From contig CAUYLG010071743.1 in assembly GCA_963573385.1 (NCBI GenBank), positions 1 to 64,000 on the forward strand: 64,000 nucleotides of DNA, read 5' to 3'. Under the pieces are notes generated by a model that had not been told where the DNA came from, did not search any database, and saw only the letters and a program-made list of their open reading frames with translations. Shown one piece after another: positions 1-14,930 of this stretch (position 1 is the stretch's first letter; every line of letters begins with the position of its first letter). The DNA comes from Cacajao melanocephalus (taxonomy: Eukaryota; Chordata; Mammalia; Primates; Pitheciidae). The position numbers and the translations under genes were made by a program.

Positions 1-108
1 CGCTTTCACCTGGGCGGGGGAAGTTGTGGGGAGCCATTATGGCGCCACTGCATTCCAGTCGGGGCAAACCAGAGTTTCTGCCTAAAAAAAAAAAAAAAAA
101 AAAAAAAA
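1..108 (+). repeat. Alu, right-end fragment with poly(A)
   Basis: The left edge of the window cuts this element. What remains is a diverged Alu right arm (GCCACTGCATTCCAG) and an A-rich tail at about 84-108. Confidence 0.8.
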
Positions 109-455
109 CAAAGAGAATGAATTACAAGGTATCTTAACCACTAAACTCATGCAATCTTTTCCATTACTATCTCTTGTAGCAATAATTTTGTCCTAAATAC
201 TTAAAAATAATTTTTTAAAATGTGAAAATGCTTCCTTTAAACATTGAGTTTTACAGAGTCAATTTCTTCTATATAAAAATTTGGGTTTTTATGTTTTAAG
301 ATACCAGAAACAATAAAAAATACTTTTTGGAAAAGTATGTATTTAGCTCTGCATTCAATTTCTAGAATAACTGTCTTATTGTTAAGTCCCATTCAAATTA
401 GCTTCATGGAGTCTTTGAGATGTTTCCAATTATGAAGTTTGCAGCATGTCTAATA

Positions 456-789
456 CAGGCAATCCTGTTTTATTGTGCTTTGCTTTATTGTGCTTTGTAC
501 ATATTGCAGTTTTTTACAAATTGAAAGTTTGTGGCAACCCTGCATCAAACAAGTTTATTGGTGTTCTTTTTCCAACAGCATGTGCTGACTTCATTACCAT
601 TTCTTAGCAATGAAATATTTTTAAACTTATGTACATATTTTTAGACATAATGCTATTGCATAATAGACTATAGTATAAACAAAACTTTTATATGCACTGA
701 GAAACCAAAAAAATTCCTCTTGACTTGCTTTACTGTGGTATTTGCTTTACTGAGATGGTCTAGAACCTAAAATGTCTGAGGTATGCCTA
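456..789 (+). mobile_element. Tigger1-type internally deleted DNA transposon
   Basis: Begins CAGGCAATCCTG after a TA dinucleotide and ends GAGGTATGCCTA, the terminal inverted repeats of the Tigger1 (TcMar) family. The inner arms, with TTTGTGGCAACCCTGCATC on the left and GACATAATGCTATTGCA on the right, also fit Tigger1. The roughly 1.8-kb transposase part of the full element is missing, so this is a non-autonomous deletion copy. It lies just beyond the inferred ANKRD12 poly(A) site. Confidence 0.85.
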
Positions 790-954
790 AAAATTCACTT
801 GTGAGACTTCTTATTACTAAATAGATTTGAACTTGAAAGGCTAATTCTTGAAAGGCTGTTTCTTTTCCCAGGATGAATATTTCTGCAATTTTACTAGCTG
901 CCCAAGTAAAATTAAGTAAAAAACATTTAGCACACATTTCACTCTTATTTTTTT

Positions 955-3585
955 CTATAAAAATATAACTCTTTATTAAATAACATGCACAAATATCAAC
1001 TAGTCATTTATTAAACAGATATTTAGAACAAATTTTAAAGAAATACAAATCCTTAGGTACAATTTAGTATCTTGTTCATGATATTTGAATAATTTAAAAA
1101 GAATCACTGATTAAACTAATCATCCTTTATTTTTCTTTCTGAATCCAAAACCTTTTCAGGCATACTCCAAGTTTTTTTCTAGCATTTCAGAGCTTCAGAA
1201 TATCTTTAATACCAAAAGCCCTTAACTACTTATTTGAGTATACATTTCCAACGAGAAGGCATTAACTTTTCTTTTAAGCTATCATTAGCTTTAAGTCTCT
1301 TTACAAAGGAAATTTGTAGAAGCATAATCATGGCAGAGAGGCTCCAGCTTTTTGAGGTACTATTGAAGAGCGTGAGAACTGTAGTTAAGACTAAAAAGCT
1401 GGATGACTAAAATTCACCAGATTCCTGCTTGCTGGCTTTTCTCTTCTGAAGCTTGTTCTGTTTGGCCCATTTCCCAGCAACCATCAGAACAAAATGCTCT
1501 ATAAACTTAACCCTCTCTGATTTTCTACAACTTCAAAGCTCAATTATTTGGTTTTTGATTTTTACAATTTGCCACACTAACCCATCAAATTTCCTTTTTA
1601 GGCAACAGTATAAACAAACTTTGCAGTAAGTTTTCATATTAAAAAGTATTGCTTTTATAAATTAGCTTTTAATGTTCCCAGGCTTATTAATAAACTTAAC
1701 TTCAACAGAACCAGTGCTTCAAAATCTACCCTGCCTTTCTGGCCCCATTTATCCAATAAAAAAGGCCAAAATCTCTCGCCTAAATTTCTAAAGAAAACTA
1801 TATCCAACCTTTATAATAAAGTCCTTGCACTGTGTATTTTTTTTTTACATGTGCTGCTTTATTGCGCATGCCAAGTACAGTAAGAATTAAAATATGAATT
1901 GACGTAAAAATTCAAAAATCCCTAAGCTTAATATGTACCTTTGCACTCAAAAACATTTACATTCTCTCCCACTAGCTGGAATTTCCAGCGTGTCCTAGAT
2001 CACTTCATTCCTCACATATTTGCTCACTTTGCTCTATGGGAATAGAAAACATTCAGTATCATAATTCAAGAAAGTACTGTGGAAAGTTTCGCAAATTTTA
2101 CCTCATATACTTATGATAAATTGTGCACTAACTAATTTTCCTTTCAAAAATGTCTAACAAGTTCAGCAGCAGATTTCAGACCTGAAATATTCCTGAATAT
2201 TTAATTTATATCATGTTATAGGAGTAACTGGATTTTTTCCTAAGTATATTGCTAATTTATTATAAAACAGCATACCAAGTTTTATTTCAATTATAAAATT
2301 TTGCAAATTATGTTTTGTATCTTGATACAAGGAAAAAAAATACAACATATTAACCTGTTTTTCATAAATATTTCAGAGATTGACTGGAATATTCCTATAT
2401 TTCTTTTACTTATTTTGACTACCAAATATCTTTTTTTGATTTGCATACTTGGTTTTTATTTTAAAAGTGCAAAGGCTATTAAGCTTAAAACATTAAGCAA
2501 TGTAAAAAAGTTTTACAATGATTTAACATGACCAATAAAATTTATTAAACATATTTACATATATTCACAGGTTCTTTCATAGTTGAATATTAAAATAGAC
2601 ATTTACAATTTCAGAATTTTCATTCAAAGGCATTTTTTTTTTTCCTGGGGAAATAGGCTCCACTGTGAGATGAGAAAAGAGCTAAGTTTTTTTGTATGAC
2701 TAAGTCTAAACACAGTAAGTCACAGGTTTACCAGAGGAAACTAGTATGAAGCGCCTTACACTGTTGCAGGCATCAATTATGGAGAGAGTTAAATTATAGG
2801 AAGCATGCAATACAACTAAGCCACAATCTTTGCAGTTATGGTGATGAAAACAAGCTAACTGAAACACATGCATGCCGTATTTAAAAGTTTTCTACCTGTT
2901 CACACTACTACTACACTCCATACAAACCACAACTTTGGTCCAATAAAACAGGAGACAAAACGATTTTACAGTTATTTCTTTGTACATGTTTTGACTACCA
3001 ATCCCTTTGTATACAGTTTGACCATTAATTACAAGATTTACATCTGCACAATATGTATAAAATAAGTTATTAAAAAGGAAGACAATATTAAAACTTTTCA
3101 AAAAGAAAACTGTACAATAATTTACAGATATAATAAACTGAAGAAATTTTGTGCCAAGTTTTTCTCCCACATTAGAAACTATTTGGTAGGAACTGACCCT
3201 TTTAGTTTATTGATGTATTTTTGTTAAAACCTGAAAGAGATTTGAATACTAGTGGTTATCTCATTACTCAAGAGTGCTAACAACTTCCAGCGCTGTTAGC
3301 AGATTCTCAACTTTTTAAATATCTACTAGTCTGCCAACATGCCGTAATGCAATAGTTACCTTTTCCAATATAAATAATAGTTTTCTATTAGAAACTGTGT
3401 TTGGATCTAAGATCCAAAATAATTCTCATTTTTTATAAAATGACAGTGTTTACTACATAACCAACTATAATTGAACTTTACTAACAATTGTAAAGGCATG
3501 AGTATTTTTGTCAAAAGGCAGTATTCCACAGTATAACGCTTAAGCATCACCAGTTTAGGATAACACTATCAGGAAGTACTGACTG
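955..3585 (-). other. ANKRD12: ANKRD12 3' untranslated region
   Basis: About 2.6 kb of AT-rich sequence after the stop codon with no Alu, L1 or long open frame, as expected for a conserved mammalian 3' UTR. On the minus strand there are several AATAAA hexamers (for example plus-strand 1858-1863, 1126-1131, 1007-1012 and 972-977). I chose the most distal (972-977) because GT-rich sequence follows and repeat DNA starts soon after. A possible Pumilio element TGTAAATA lies at 2559-2552. Many ATTTA motifs are present. The exact end, and use of the nearer signals, is inferred. Confidence 0.6.
972..977 (-). terminator. ANKRD12: Candidate distal poly(A) signal AATAAA of ANKRD12
   Basis: TTTATT on the plus strand, AATAAA on the minus. 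Cleavage would fall near 945-960. A GT-rich stretch (about 925-940 read on the minus strand) follows, as a downstream element should. Other AATAAA copies closer to the stop codon could also be used. Confidence 0.45.
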
Positions 3586-3771
<186 letters not shown>

Positions 3772-3906
3772 CTATTTAAGAGAAGAGAAGAGTTACTTGA
3801 TTATTCTGTTAACTTTGCTTTGTTTAAAAATTAATCTCATCCAGTTTCTTTAGGGACTAAGATGGACATATCAGGAGCATAAAAAGCATTTGAATTACAA
3901 ACCCAT

Positions 3907-4205
3907 TTCTTTTCTTTTCTTTTTTGAGACACAGTCCTGCTGTCTCCCAGGCTGGAGTGCAGTGGCGAGATCTGGGCTCACTGCAACCTCTGCCTCCTGG
4001 GTTCAAGCGATTCTCTTGCTTCAGCCTCCCAAGCAGCTGAGACTACAGGCATGTGCCACCACGCCTGGCTAATTTTTAAATTTTTGGTAGAGATGGGGCT
4101 TCACCATGTTGGCCAGGCTGGTTTCAAACTCCTAACCTCAGGTGATCCGCCTATCTCGGCCTCCCAAAGTGCTGGGATTACAGTCATGAACCGCCACACC
4201 AGCCA
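3907..4205 (-). repeat. Alu, full length
   Basis: Begins with a T-rich tail, then GAGACACAGTCCTGCTGTC, and ends in the reverse of the Alu head. Both arms are present. Short similar flanks (CCATTTCT) suggest target-site duplication. Confidence 0.93.
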
Positions 4206-4280
4206 ACTAGTCCATTTCTGTTTTACCCTGTTTGTACACACATACTATTTCTGGGTCTGCAACTTCACGTTCATCTTATA

Positions 4281-4596
4281 CAGCAAGGGTCCCCAACCCC
4301 CAGACTGGTACTGGTCCATGACCTGTTAGGAACCAGGCCACACTGCAGGAGCATTACCATCTCAGCTCAGCCTCCTGTTAGATCAACTGCGGCATTAGAT
4401 TCTCCTAGGAGCGCAAACCCTATTGTGAACTGCGCATGCACATGCAAGAGATCTAGGTTGCATGTTCCTTATGAGAATCTAATGCCTGATGATCTGAAGT
4501 GGAAGTTTCATCCCAAAACCATCCTCCCACCCTCTCCCATGGAAAAACTGTCTTAAACAAAACTGGTCCCTGGTGCCAAAAAGGTTGGGACTGCTG
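4281..4596 (+). mobile_element. hAT-type DNA transposon fragment (Zaphod-like)
   Basis: Ends are approximate inverted repeats: GGTCCCCAACCCCCAG at the left and AAAAGGTTGGGACTGCTG at the right. The interior carries ACTGGTCC... and TTAGATTCTCCTAGGAGCGC, a common mammalian hAT repeat. The family name is from memory; the inverted ends are visible. Confidence 0.65.
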
Positions 4597-4947
4597 TTAT
4601 AGATTTTAACTTGAAAATATTATTTCAAAATCTCAAATCAAATTATTTGCTTTATAGATTATTTGAAAATTATATTCCTTTTCTTACCATTCTCCTATTC
4701 TTTCATATGTTCAATCTATAACCTGACAGGTATACTGGATAATAAGCATGAAGACCCATACTGGAAACTGCATTTTCTGTGGTAGTTTCCTCTTTCATAC
4801 TATATTAATCCTTAAAATGGACTTGTGGTCCTTATCTTTCCAATTGTGGCCCAGTGTGAGGATTCATGACTAACCATTCTTTCCCCTCCTAATTATTTCT
4901 CTCCAATACAGCTGTAAAGATTTTTTTTAAGAAGGAGGAAGCATTCA

Positions 4948-5070
<123 letters not shown>

Positions 5071-5404
5071 CTAAAAGAGAAAAGTTGAATGTTATAAAAT
5101 ACAATAAACCAGTTTAAAATCTATATCATTATAATATTTTTATGGTACATGCCCCTTAGTAATGATGAAAATATATTTTGAAAAATATATAAATGGAATA
5201 CTATTGAAGTTTGGTAAAACTTTTATTTTCATATTGTGCAGGCAGACTGGTTATTAGAATTTTTGGGATGGTAGGTTTAGTTATTAACTAAAATAGATTC
5301 CTATTGTTCTAAGTCAAAGATGTTGCTCAAAAAGGCATGTTATATTAAGTACTGTGCCTGTGACATTATTATTGTATAATCAATGACAGACAATTTTAAT
5401 GTTA

Positions 5405-6042
<638 letters not shown>

Positions 6043-6981
6043 TGGAGCACTCACTCCCTCTAATTACTACCACTACCAGTGCATCAAAGTGACATCCAGG
6101 TAGCAGGTAGCCCTCACACTCACACTACTCTCATTTTTAGCAGCTACAATTTCTTCCTTGGGCCCCAAGTTAGATGTTTTGACTATTTAACATTTTATTG
6201 TTGACTTTTAAATATTACAAGTTTATTTATTTTTCTTTACCACATTTCAGGTGCTCACATAAGTTTATTTTGAAAAGGAAGAAGTAACGGTAAGAGAGTA
6301 GACTAATGGATGATCTAAGCCCTACCCAAAGAAAAGTAAACTTTTTTCCCTTTAGTTCTTTCAAAGGCTACTCCTATAGGAAATATGCCTGCTACTTGAG
6401 ACCCTGTACTCTAAAACCAGCTGTAAAAGGGTGGATAACAGTTCCATATTTAAGTAAGTCACCAAAAATGCAGAAATGTTTTTAGGATAAGTTTCTCTAT
6501 GTCAAGAGAATATGCCTCACATTTTGGTATCTCATCAAGCTGAATTTCTTCCCCCATGTCAGACAGGTAATGTGTGCTCAATGCAACAAGGTTTGAGAGA
6601 GGCCTGTCTCACAGAGTGTGAAAACTCAATCATCAGGCTTATGATCCACAAAAGGATCTTATCAATCTTAATTTAATCTAAAGTCAGGTAGTCTGGATCA
6701 CTAAGAAAATCTGGGGCAGGGTAAAATGAATTACTCAAGTTATCAAAATCCCTTTACAATTGAAAATTTATACTTTTCTAGGAAAGTGCATTTATTTTTG
6801 AAATTCTCTTTTTAACCTATATGAGACTGGGCTTTCCCCAACTCTGCTGTATTTGATTAGCAATATGTTTTCATCTATTTTAAATGTTATCAGAAATTTC
6901 TTAATGTTTTTGTCTAATAGTTTCCCACCTCAATTTCCAGCTCTGCTATGAATTTTTTTATTTTTAATTAATTATTTTTAA

Positions 6982-7130
6982 GAAACAGAGTGTTGCTCTG
7001 TCATCCAGGCTGGAGTGCAGTAGCGCAATCATACCTCACTGCAGGCTGGAACTCCTTGGCTTAATTGATCCTCCCACCTTAGCCACCTGGAGTAGCTAGG
7101 GCTACACGGATACACCACCATGCCAGGCTT
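6982..7130 (-). repeat. Alu, single-arm fragment
   Basis: Starts AGAAACAGAGTGTTGCTCTG and ends near ACCACCATGCCAGGC. Only one arm is present; a complete Alu follows 30 bp later in the same orientation. Confidence 0.85.
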
Positions 7131-7159
7131 TTTACTTTTATGTCTTTTGCCATTTCTTT

Positions 7160-7450
7160 GTTTTTACAGAGATGGAGTCTTACTCTGTTGCCCAGGCTAG
7201 AGTACAGTGGCACAATCTTGGCCCACTGCAACCTCTGCCTCCTGGGTTCAAACGATTCTCTCCTGCCTCAGCCTCCTGAGAAGCTGGGATTAAAGGGGCA
7301 TGCCACCACACCCAGCTAATTTTGTATTTTTAGTAGAGATAGGGTTTCTCTATGTTGGTCAGGCTGGTCTTGAACTCCTGACCTCAAGATCCACCTGCCT
7401 TGGCCTCCCAAAGTGCTGGGATTACAGGTGTGAACAACCTCACCGGGCTG
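7160..7450 (-). repeat. Alu, full length
   Basis: From TTTTTACAGAGATGGAGTC to the reversed head near CTCACCGGGCTG. Confidence 0.93.
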
Positions 7451-7866
7451 TCTTTTGTCATTTCAATGAGTTTTGGGAGAAAGAAGAAATCAACAGGTGT
7501 GTATGTTTACTCAACCATTCTGAGCTACAAATCTCCAAGAGACTTTTCCTTGTAACTTGATTATAAACCTCAATTTATATTGCTCTAAAACTCATTACTC
7601 TCTAACTGTTCAAAACTTAAAAAGACCTCAAGATACCACAGTGTCTAGTCCAGCCTATAAGAACATGGTTTAACTGTTAATTGCAGTTATTAAGAACCAT
7701 TCTTCCCTTTAAACATCTTTAAGTAGGAAAGTTCTAGAAAGTCCCTCAGTGGCCTCTCCAGTGCCTATGTCCTTAGTCACACAGTTCTTTCTGAAGAGAT
7801 CCAATGTTAATAGCATCCTCAGATATCTCTGAACACTTTCATTTGAAAAACAGTTAGTGCTTTAGG

Positions 7867-8169
7867 GTTTTTTTTTTTTTTTTTGAGACAGGGTCTCACT
7901 CTGTTGCTCAGGCTCGAGTGCAGTGGTGCAATCACAGCTCACTATAGCCTTGACCTCCCACAGGCTCAAGAGATCCTCCTCCCTCAGCCTCCCTCGTGGC
8001 TGGGACTACAGGTGTGCCCCACCACATCCAGTTAATTTTTGTATTTTTTTGGCAGAAATATGGTTTCACCATGTTTCTTAGGCTGGTCTTGAACTCCTGA
8101 GCTCAAGTGATTGCCCACTTTGGCCTCCCAAAGTGCTGGGATTACAGGCATGAGCCACCATGCCCATCT
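7867..8169 (-). repeat. Alu, full length
   Basis: T-tract, GAGACAGGGTCTCACTCTG, both arms, ending at CCATGCCCATCTG. Confidence 0.93.
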
Positions 8170-8862
8170 GGTGCCTTAAGTTTGAAACCTACCGATCTAG
8201 TTCAATCTTGATTTTTTTGTAGATGAAAAAAATAAAGCTCAGAAGAGTCTAAAAAATATTTTTCTGTGATAGACCCTATTATCCTTTGCATTACTAGCTA
8301 ATTTCCTTTAAAATAGCATTTCCTAGTCTGTTTTCAGGTGGTAATCCTTCACTGTTTATTTTTAAATTTTTAATCATTAAATTCTTTCTTTTCTGACCAA
8401 TGAATTCATTCTGGTTTGTGAGCCATTAAAAAATTCTGAAAACTAATATGGCTGGTCTGAGTTCATGTAATTTATATGTGGCAGTAAATTTTACTGAAGA
8501 TATTCTTCAGTCTTTCACAATTCATGTATTCCACCAACATTCATAGTCAAACCAGGAGCCTCACTCTGTTTTTAGGACTGTCACAACCTAGAGGTACCAT
8601 CTAGCTGCACTATTTTTCAGTGTACAATAGCTTTCTAGCTGCCTGGAAGTCAGAACTAAAGGTATAAACATTCATTTTAGAAACAAATGACATATACCTG
8701 TATAGGCACTATCCTAAACACACAGGTGTTTTGTGATCATCTGCTTTTATAATAAAAACCTAATGTTTAGAGTGCTTTAGAAAATGGAGGACCAGTTGAT
8801 CTGGAAATACTCTGGCTTAAGAGTTGTTTTTCTTCTTTGACCTTTAATGATTGTTGAATTCA

Positions 8863-9093
<231 letters not shown>

Positions 9094-9130
9094 CTAGTTG
9101 AATAAAGAATTAAAAAAACATAAATTCAAC

Positions 9131-9290
9131 AATTTTTTTTTTAAGAACAATCTCACTCTCTCACCTAGGCTGTAGTGCAGTGGTGTGATCACAGCTCACT
9201 GCAGCCTTGACCTCCTGGGCTAAAGCAATCCTCCCACCTCAGCCTCCTGAGTAGCTGGGACTACAGGTGTGTGCCACCAGGCCCCGCTAA
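9131..9290 (-). repeat. Alu, truncated, joined to microsatellite
   Basis: T-tract and one arm up to CCAGGCCCCGCTAAAAA, then replaced by A and TA repeats. Confidence 0.85.
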
Positions 9291-9297
9291 AAAAAAA

Positions 9298-9298
<1 letters not shown>

Positions 9299-9340
<42 letters not shown>

Positions 9341-9413
9341 TTGAGACTTTGTCTCATATATATATGTGTGTATATATATATATATATGTGTGTGTGTATA
9401 TATATATATATAT
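9299..9413. repeat. Compound (TA)n/(TG)n microsatellite
   Basis: Long TA runs with TGTGTG blocks, interrupted once by a unique stretch (AAACTTTGAGACTTTGTC). It lies about 200 bp from the splice acceptor of the 8950-9093 exon. Confidence 0.95.
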
Positions 9414-9670
9414 AACCCTGGGACCTGTGGCTAGCTAGAACTTCACAGAGAGGTAAAATGACTCCAGGAACTCACCAGTTTCATAACATATATCATTTTA
9501 TTGGCCCTGTCTGGAAGGCTGGGCTGGGAGAATACAAAGAATGTGCCTAGCCTTCTCCTCCTCACCATGTTTCCCATCCCTTTCTCAACTCCCAGGAACT
9601 TTGGTCTTCTCCTCACGGAGAATACAGGCCACATTAAATCCAAATATGTATTATTGCAGATTTTAATTAA

Positions 9671-10013
<343 letters not shown>

Positions 10014-10245
10014 TAACTTCTTAATTCTTATGTGACACACAATATTCAAAGAGGTAGGCCTAACAGTTATGATTTATTAAGTACAATTTAAAGTACAACT
10101 TGAAGTAATACATATCCAAAAACTTAATGCAAAAGAAAAAATAGCTAGAAGTATCTTTCTAAAACGTTGGTTGTAGTCCTGTAGAGATTAAGAGCAATAA
10201 CCAAAAATCCCTCAAAAGCAAACACCATGTGAGAAATACATTTTC

Positions 10246-10576
<331 letters not shown>

Positions 10577-11173
10577 TAAAATAATTGAGATGTCATTTTA
10601 TTATAAATGTTGCTTAACTGACAATCTAAATAGTACACTTTCTATCAGCATTCTTAATTTTGTGTTTTTAAACCCCTTGAGCAGAGCCTCACAAACAGTG
10701 TCTTCTAAGGATAGGTTATGGGTGTGCCAATGTCTTGCTTGCTCTTAGTTTCTGGGGTGGTAGAGTGGGGCATTGGGAAGTTCTGACGAAATGGGCCAGG
10801 GACTCTGGCTGTAAACTTTGTTTGTTCATTTAGTATAGTGTTCAAGTATTACAGTTTTCTGTGGGGAAAATGACCTTTGAACAGCGCAGTTCTTAACTTG
10901 AGGTCCTTACACCCTCAAGAAGCCTGAGGACAGAATGGGGATACAGTAGTCTGTGAACTTGGATAGGAAAAAACTTATGTTTTTATTTTCACTAACCTCC
11001 AACTGGCATTTCTTTCAATCATGAATATGTCCACAAACCACAGTAGAATCAGAAGTATCTGCAGCTTTGTCATTCATAGAAATCACAAACATTTCCAATT
11101 TATTAATGTATTATAGTTATACTGATATCCCCTCAAATTTTTATACTAATTTCTTCTTCAAAATTCCAGCAGT

Positions 11174-11480
11174 GGCTGGCCACGATAGTTCATGCCTATA
11201 ATCCCAGCATTTTGGGAGGTTAAGGCATGAGGACTGCTTAAGCCCGGGAGTTGGAGACCAGCCTGGGCAACACACTGAGACCCCATCTCTACAAAAAAAA
11301 TTTTTTTTAAAAATTAGCTGGGTGTGGTGGTACATGCTTGTAGTCCCAGCTATTTGGGAAGCTGAGGCAAAAGGATGGTTTGAGCCTAGAAGGTTGAGGC
11401 TGTGGTGAGCTGTGATGATCACACCACTGCCAGCCTGGGTGACAGAGTGAGACTGTCTCAAAAAAACAGAACAAAACAAA
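11174..11480 (+). repeat. Alu, full length, older
   Basis: Head GGCTGGCCACGATAG, CpGs largely decayed, tail of AAAAAACAGAAC type. Confidence 0.92.
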
Positions 11481-11827
11481 ATCCCTGCAGTTATGAGACC
11501 TGCTGCTATATGACACCTAACTGCAGTTCTGTGTAGAGATACTTGTATGACATAGCTGGCCAAGATCAAGCAATTCTGCAGATAGTAGTTACTGAGTCAC
11601 CACAAGGTAAAGTTGTTTATTCTCATATCAGTTAGACATTTAAAGTTACCCTCGAGTATTCTGCAATTCTAAATTATTTATTGGTTAAATAAATGGAAGA
11701 TGGTATCATTCTATTATTTGTTAAAGTTCTACAAACTGCACAATTCAAATAAGAATTCTTAACTGTAAGGTGGCAAGGATTTCTGTAACCTGGACCGGTA
11801 CACGGATGAATATATACTTTGTACACA

Positions 11828-11860
11828 GATGAATATATATATATATATATATATATACAC
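11828..11860. repeat. Short (TA)n tract in a local duplication
   Basis: About 14 TA units. ACAGATGAATATATA occurs on both sides (11826 and 11866), so a small segment has been duplicated around the tract. Confidence 0.8.
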
Positions 11861-12757
11861 GTACACAGATGAATATATACGTTGAAAGTGGCTCCAAATG
11901 TCTGATAGTTGAAATAGTATTGATGTGTGTTATATTACCTAACTTCTTATTGCTAACAAGTTGCTCACTGTCAATGGGTAATGCAGTGTTTTAAATTCTG
12001 TATTGTGCTTCTTTATTTGTTGTTTCTCTTTGTAATCCTATGAATTTTTTTTATTTAAAAACATTCTGAAAAGAGATTTCAAATTTCCTAGACTGTTACA
12101 GAAGTCCACAGTAGGAAAAAAGTTAAGAACCTGTACCAGGAAAATCAATCATGTATGAATCAAAGAAATTACATAAAAATTTTGTTTACATATGAGTATG
12201 TATACATTTCTGTGAAGAAGGATCATAGCTTACATCACATTTTTGGAGGCCCTCAACCCTCCCCAAAGATTAAGAACATGTTATATTTTTGTAAATCCAA
12301 GCAAAATGACTTATAATTTCTATAAATAGCTAGAATAGGTTTTTCTTCCTGTAATTTCATGCCAAGACTAACCAATGGAAGACAGATACTAAGACAGACC
12401 TATGTGGACAAATAAGCATACCCTTTTTAAGTATTTTGCCCTTTAGCCCTAAAATAGCTGGTAACAAGCAACAATTCCAAAACTTGAAAATCCAAATGTT
12501 CCACTAGGTATCTACTGCTATAGCTCTACAAATTCAACAAATAAGTTATTAGAGACATATATTAAAAATATACTCAACATGAATTATAATATGGGAGCAG
12601 CTATCCTAAAACAGGCTTACAATTTTTCCATTTAATTAAGCTCAAGATAAACCACTTCCCAAAATGGTTCTAGATTTTTAAAATCCACTAATAAAGAATT
12701 ATAGACCATTATAATTTATTGCTAAACCCAGTTATTTTTAGCATAAGTGTAAATTTA

Positions 12758-12868
<111 letters not shown>

Positions 12869-13559
12869 CTAATTTAAAAAAAATATAGTTTAAAACACTG
12901 TTTTATTTGCAAGAATGGGCTATTCTTTTAAAATGAAACCCCCTCCTGGAACTATGGTAACCAGTTCAGATGTAAAAAGAAAAAAAAATTAAACTCTTTT
13001 AGTGCATAAAAAATCAAATTCTGATGTCTTGTGAATTAAATAATACAGCACCAAATATACAACTGGTTACTCCTGTTTGAAACACTGAACACAGTTGTTT
13101 TGATTCTGAGGCCACAACAAATTTCAGAGCAAATTAGGACTATGGAAGATATTCTAGGGAGACATGTTTTAGATCATCAGTGACAGCTCATAGACAAGGA
13201 GGGGAGGAGGGAGGAGTCACAAAACCAGAAAAGCTGGTATAAACATGGAGGAAGCACTCCTAAAGATTAAAGTTCAACTGCACCTGTATAGTGAGGTCTG
13301 TCTACAGATGCGATAAATATCAAACACTAAAGTCCTGAGTGTTACATTTAATTCTTTTATAAAAGTAGATGGTCTTAACAAATTTTTCAAACTTTATTAC
13401 ATATGATATCCCACATGACTTTGTCTATTCACACTCCAAAAAGCTTCCGGTTCATCTCTAATTTGATACTATAGTGGACTGTGCTTTCTGGTAGATGCTG
13501 GAGGTTAAGGAAGCTGATTCAATCTATGCATATAACTCCACTGTTAAAATAAGAAACAT

Positions 13560-13839
13560 TGGCTGCGTGCAGTGGCTCACGCCTGTAATCCCAGAACTTT
13601 GGGAGGCCAAGGTGGGCGGATCACAAGGTCAGGAGTTCCAGACCATCCTGGCCAATATGGTGAAACCCTGCCTCTACCCAAAATACAAAAATTAGCCAGG
13701 AATGGTGGCTGGTGCTTATAGTCAGTACCAGCTATTCAGGAGGCTGACGCAGGATAACTGCTTGAACCCAGGAGGCAGAAGTTTCAGTGAGCTGAGATGG
13801 GGCCAATGCACTCCAGCCTAGGTGACAGAGTGAGACTCC

Positions 13840-13872
<33 letters not shown>
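13560..13872 (+). repeat. Alu, full length
   Basis: Head TGGCTGCGTGCAGTGGCTC, long A-tail ending at about 13870. Confidence 0.94.
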
Positions 13873-13874
<2 letters not shown>

Positions 13875-13879
13875 CATCT

Positions 13880-14189
13880 TGGCCAGGCATGGTGGCTCTC
13901 GCCTGTAATCCCAGCACTTTGGGAGGCCAAGCAGGATTGCTTGAGACCAGGAGTTTAAGACCAGCCTGGGAAACAAATTGAGACCCCATCTCTACAAAAA
14001 AAATTTAAAAATGATCTGGATGTGATGGTGTCCACTTGTAGCCTGTTACTAAGGAGGCTGAGATAGGAGGATTGTTTGAGTCCAGGAGTTTGAAGCTGCA
14101 GATTATGACTGTACCACTGCACTCCACCCTGGGCAACACAGCAAGGCCCTGTCTCTTAAATTAAAAACAAAAATTGAAAAAAAAAAAGA
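13880..14189 (+). repeat. Alu, full length, tandem to the previous one
   Basis: Head TTGGCCAGGCATGGTGGCTC starts within 10 bp of the previous A-tail. GACATC-like sequence lies on both sides, consistent with insertion at the older tail. Confidence 0.93.
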
Positions 14190-14930
14190 CATCCAAGAGA
14201 TGGCAATAACCATCTGTGATACCTAAATACTCTTTCACTACCCCTTGGAGAATCTGTATTTCCCTCCTCTTATTCTTGCTTATAATTACTGCCAGTGTAT
14301 CAGGGCAAAGTAAGATATCTTAGTATGTTTTGGCAAGCTGTAACTCTCCTGGTTTAACAGTCAATTCCATATGAAAGTGGGACAATCAGGTATTTTCCAT
14401 TTCTTGATATAGTGCCACAGGAATCATATAACACCATATATGAAAAGCTCTTGCCAAAATCACACCTGGCTCGACAAAGACCTCATAACCAGTTCAGAGA
14501 CTGAAAACATGTTAACCACCACCACAAGGACTCAATCAGTTTAATCACAATGTTGAAAATTCTACAGGACAAATAACTTATTGGGGCTGATCATTTCTCA
14601 GGCCTCTGATTGTAGTAATCCATTTGTTTGATTTCTATGTCCTGTGAACTGCTTTAAACTTAGCATGAGTTGTAGGTAGATTGGTGGTTTTAGTTTTGGA
14701 AAATCATAGAGGCTTCTAGTTATTTCAAGGAATATAGAGAAAGAATATCTACTATCTGACACTGATGTGCCAGAGAAAGCTTCCTCAAGAGGGTAAATGC
14801 CTGACCTGCATCTTAAGGAGGAGCCAGAGTTAAAGAGTTAGTGAAATGAGTCATGTGGGAAGAAAGGCAAAGGAGGGAGATAATCCCCAGAAGACAGGAT
14901 GGCATGCAAAAACAGAGTATCTGCAGACTA

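Noticed and set aside
2301..2531. 76-residue hydrophobic plus-strand frame
   Set aside because: Chance frame in AT-rich 3' UTR, antisense to the gene, without conservation evidence.
9299..9413. Regular repeat spacing as a CRISPR-like array
   Set aside because: Simple TA/TG microsatellite in a vertebrate intron; no spacers or cas genes.
11141..11569. 142-residue minus-strand frame and the many similar 60-110-residue frames with [16 protein letters not shown] text
   Set aside because: These are translations of Alu elements, not genes.
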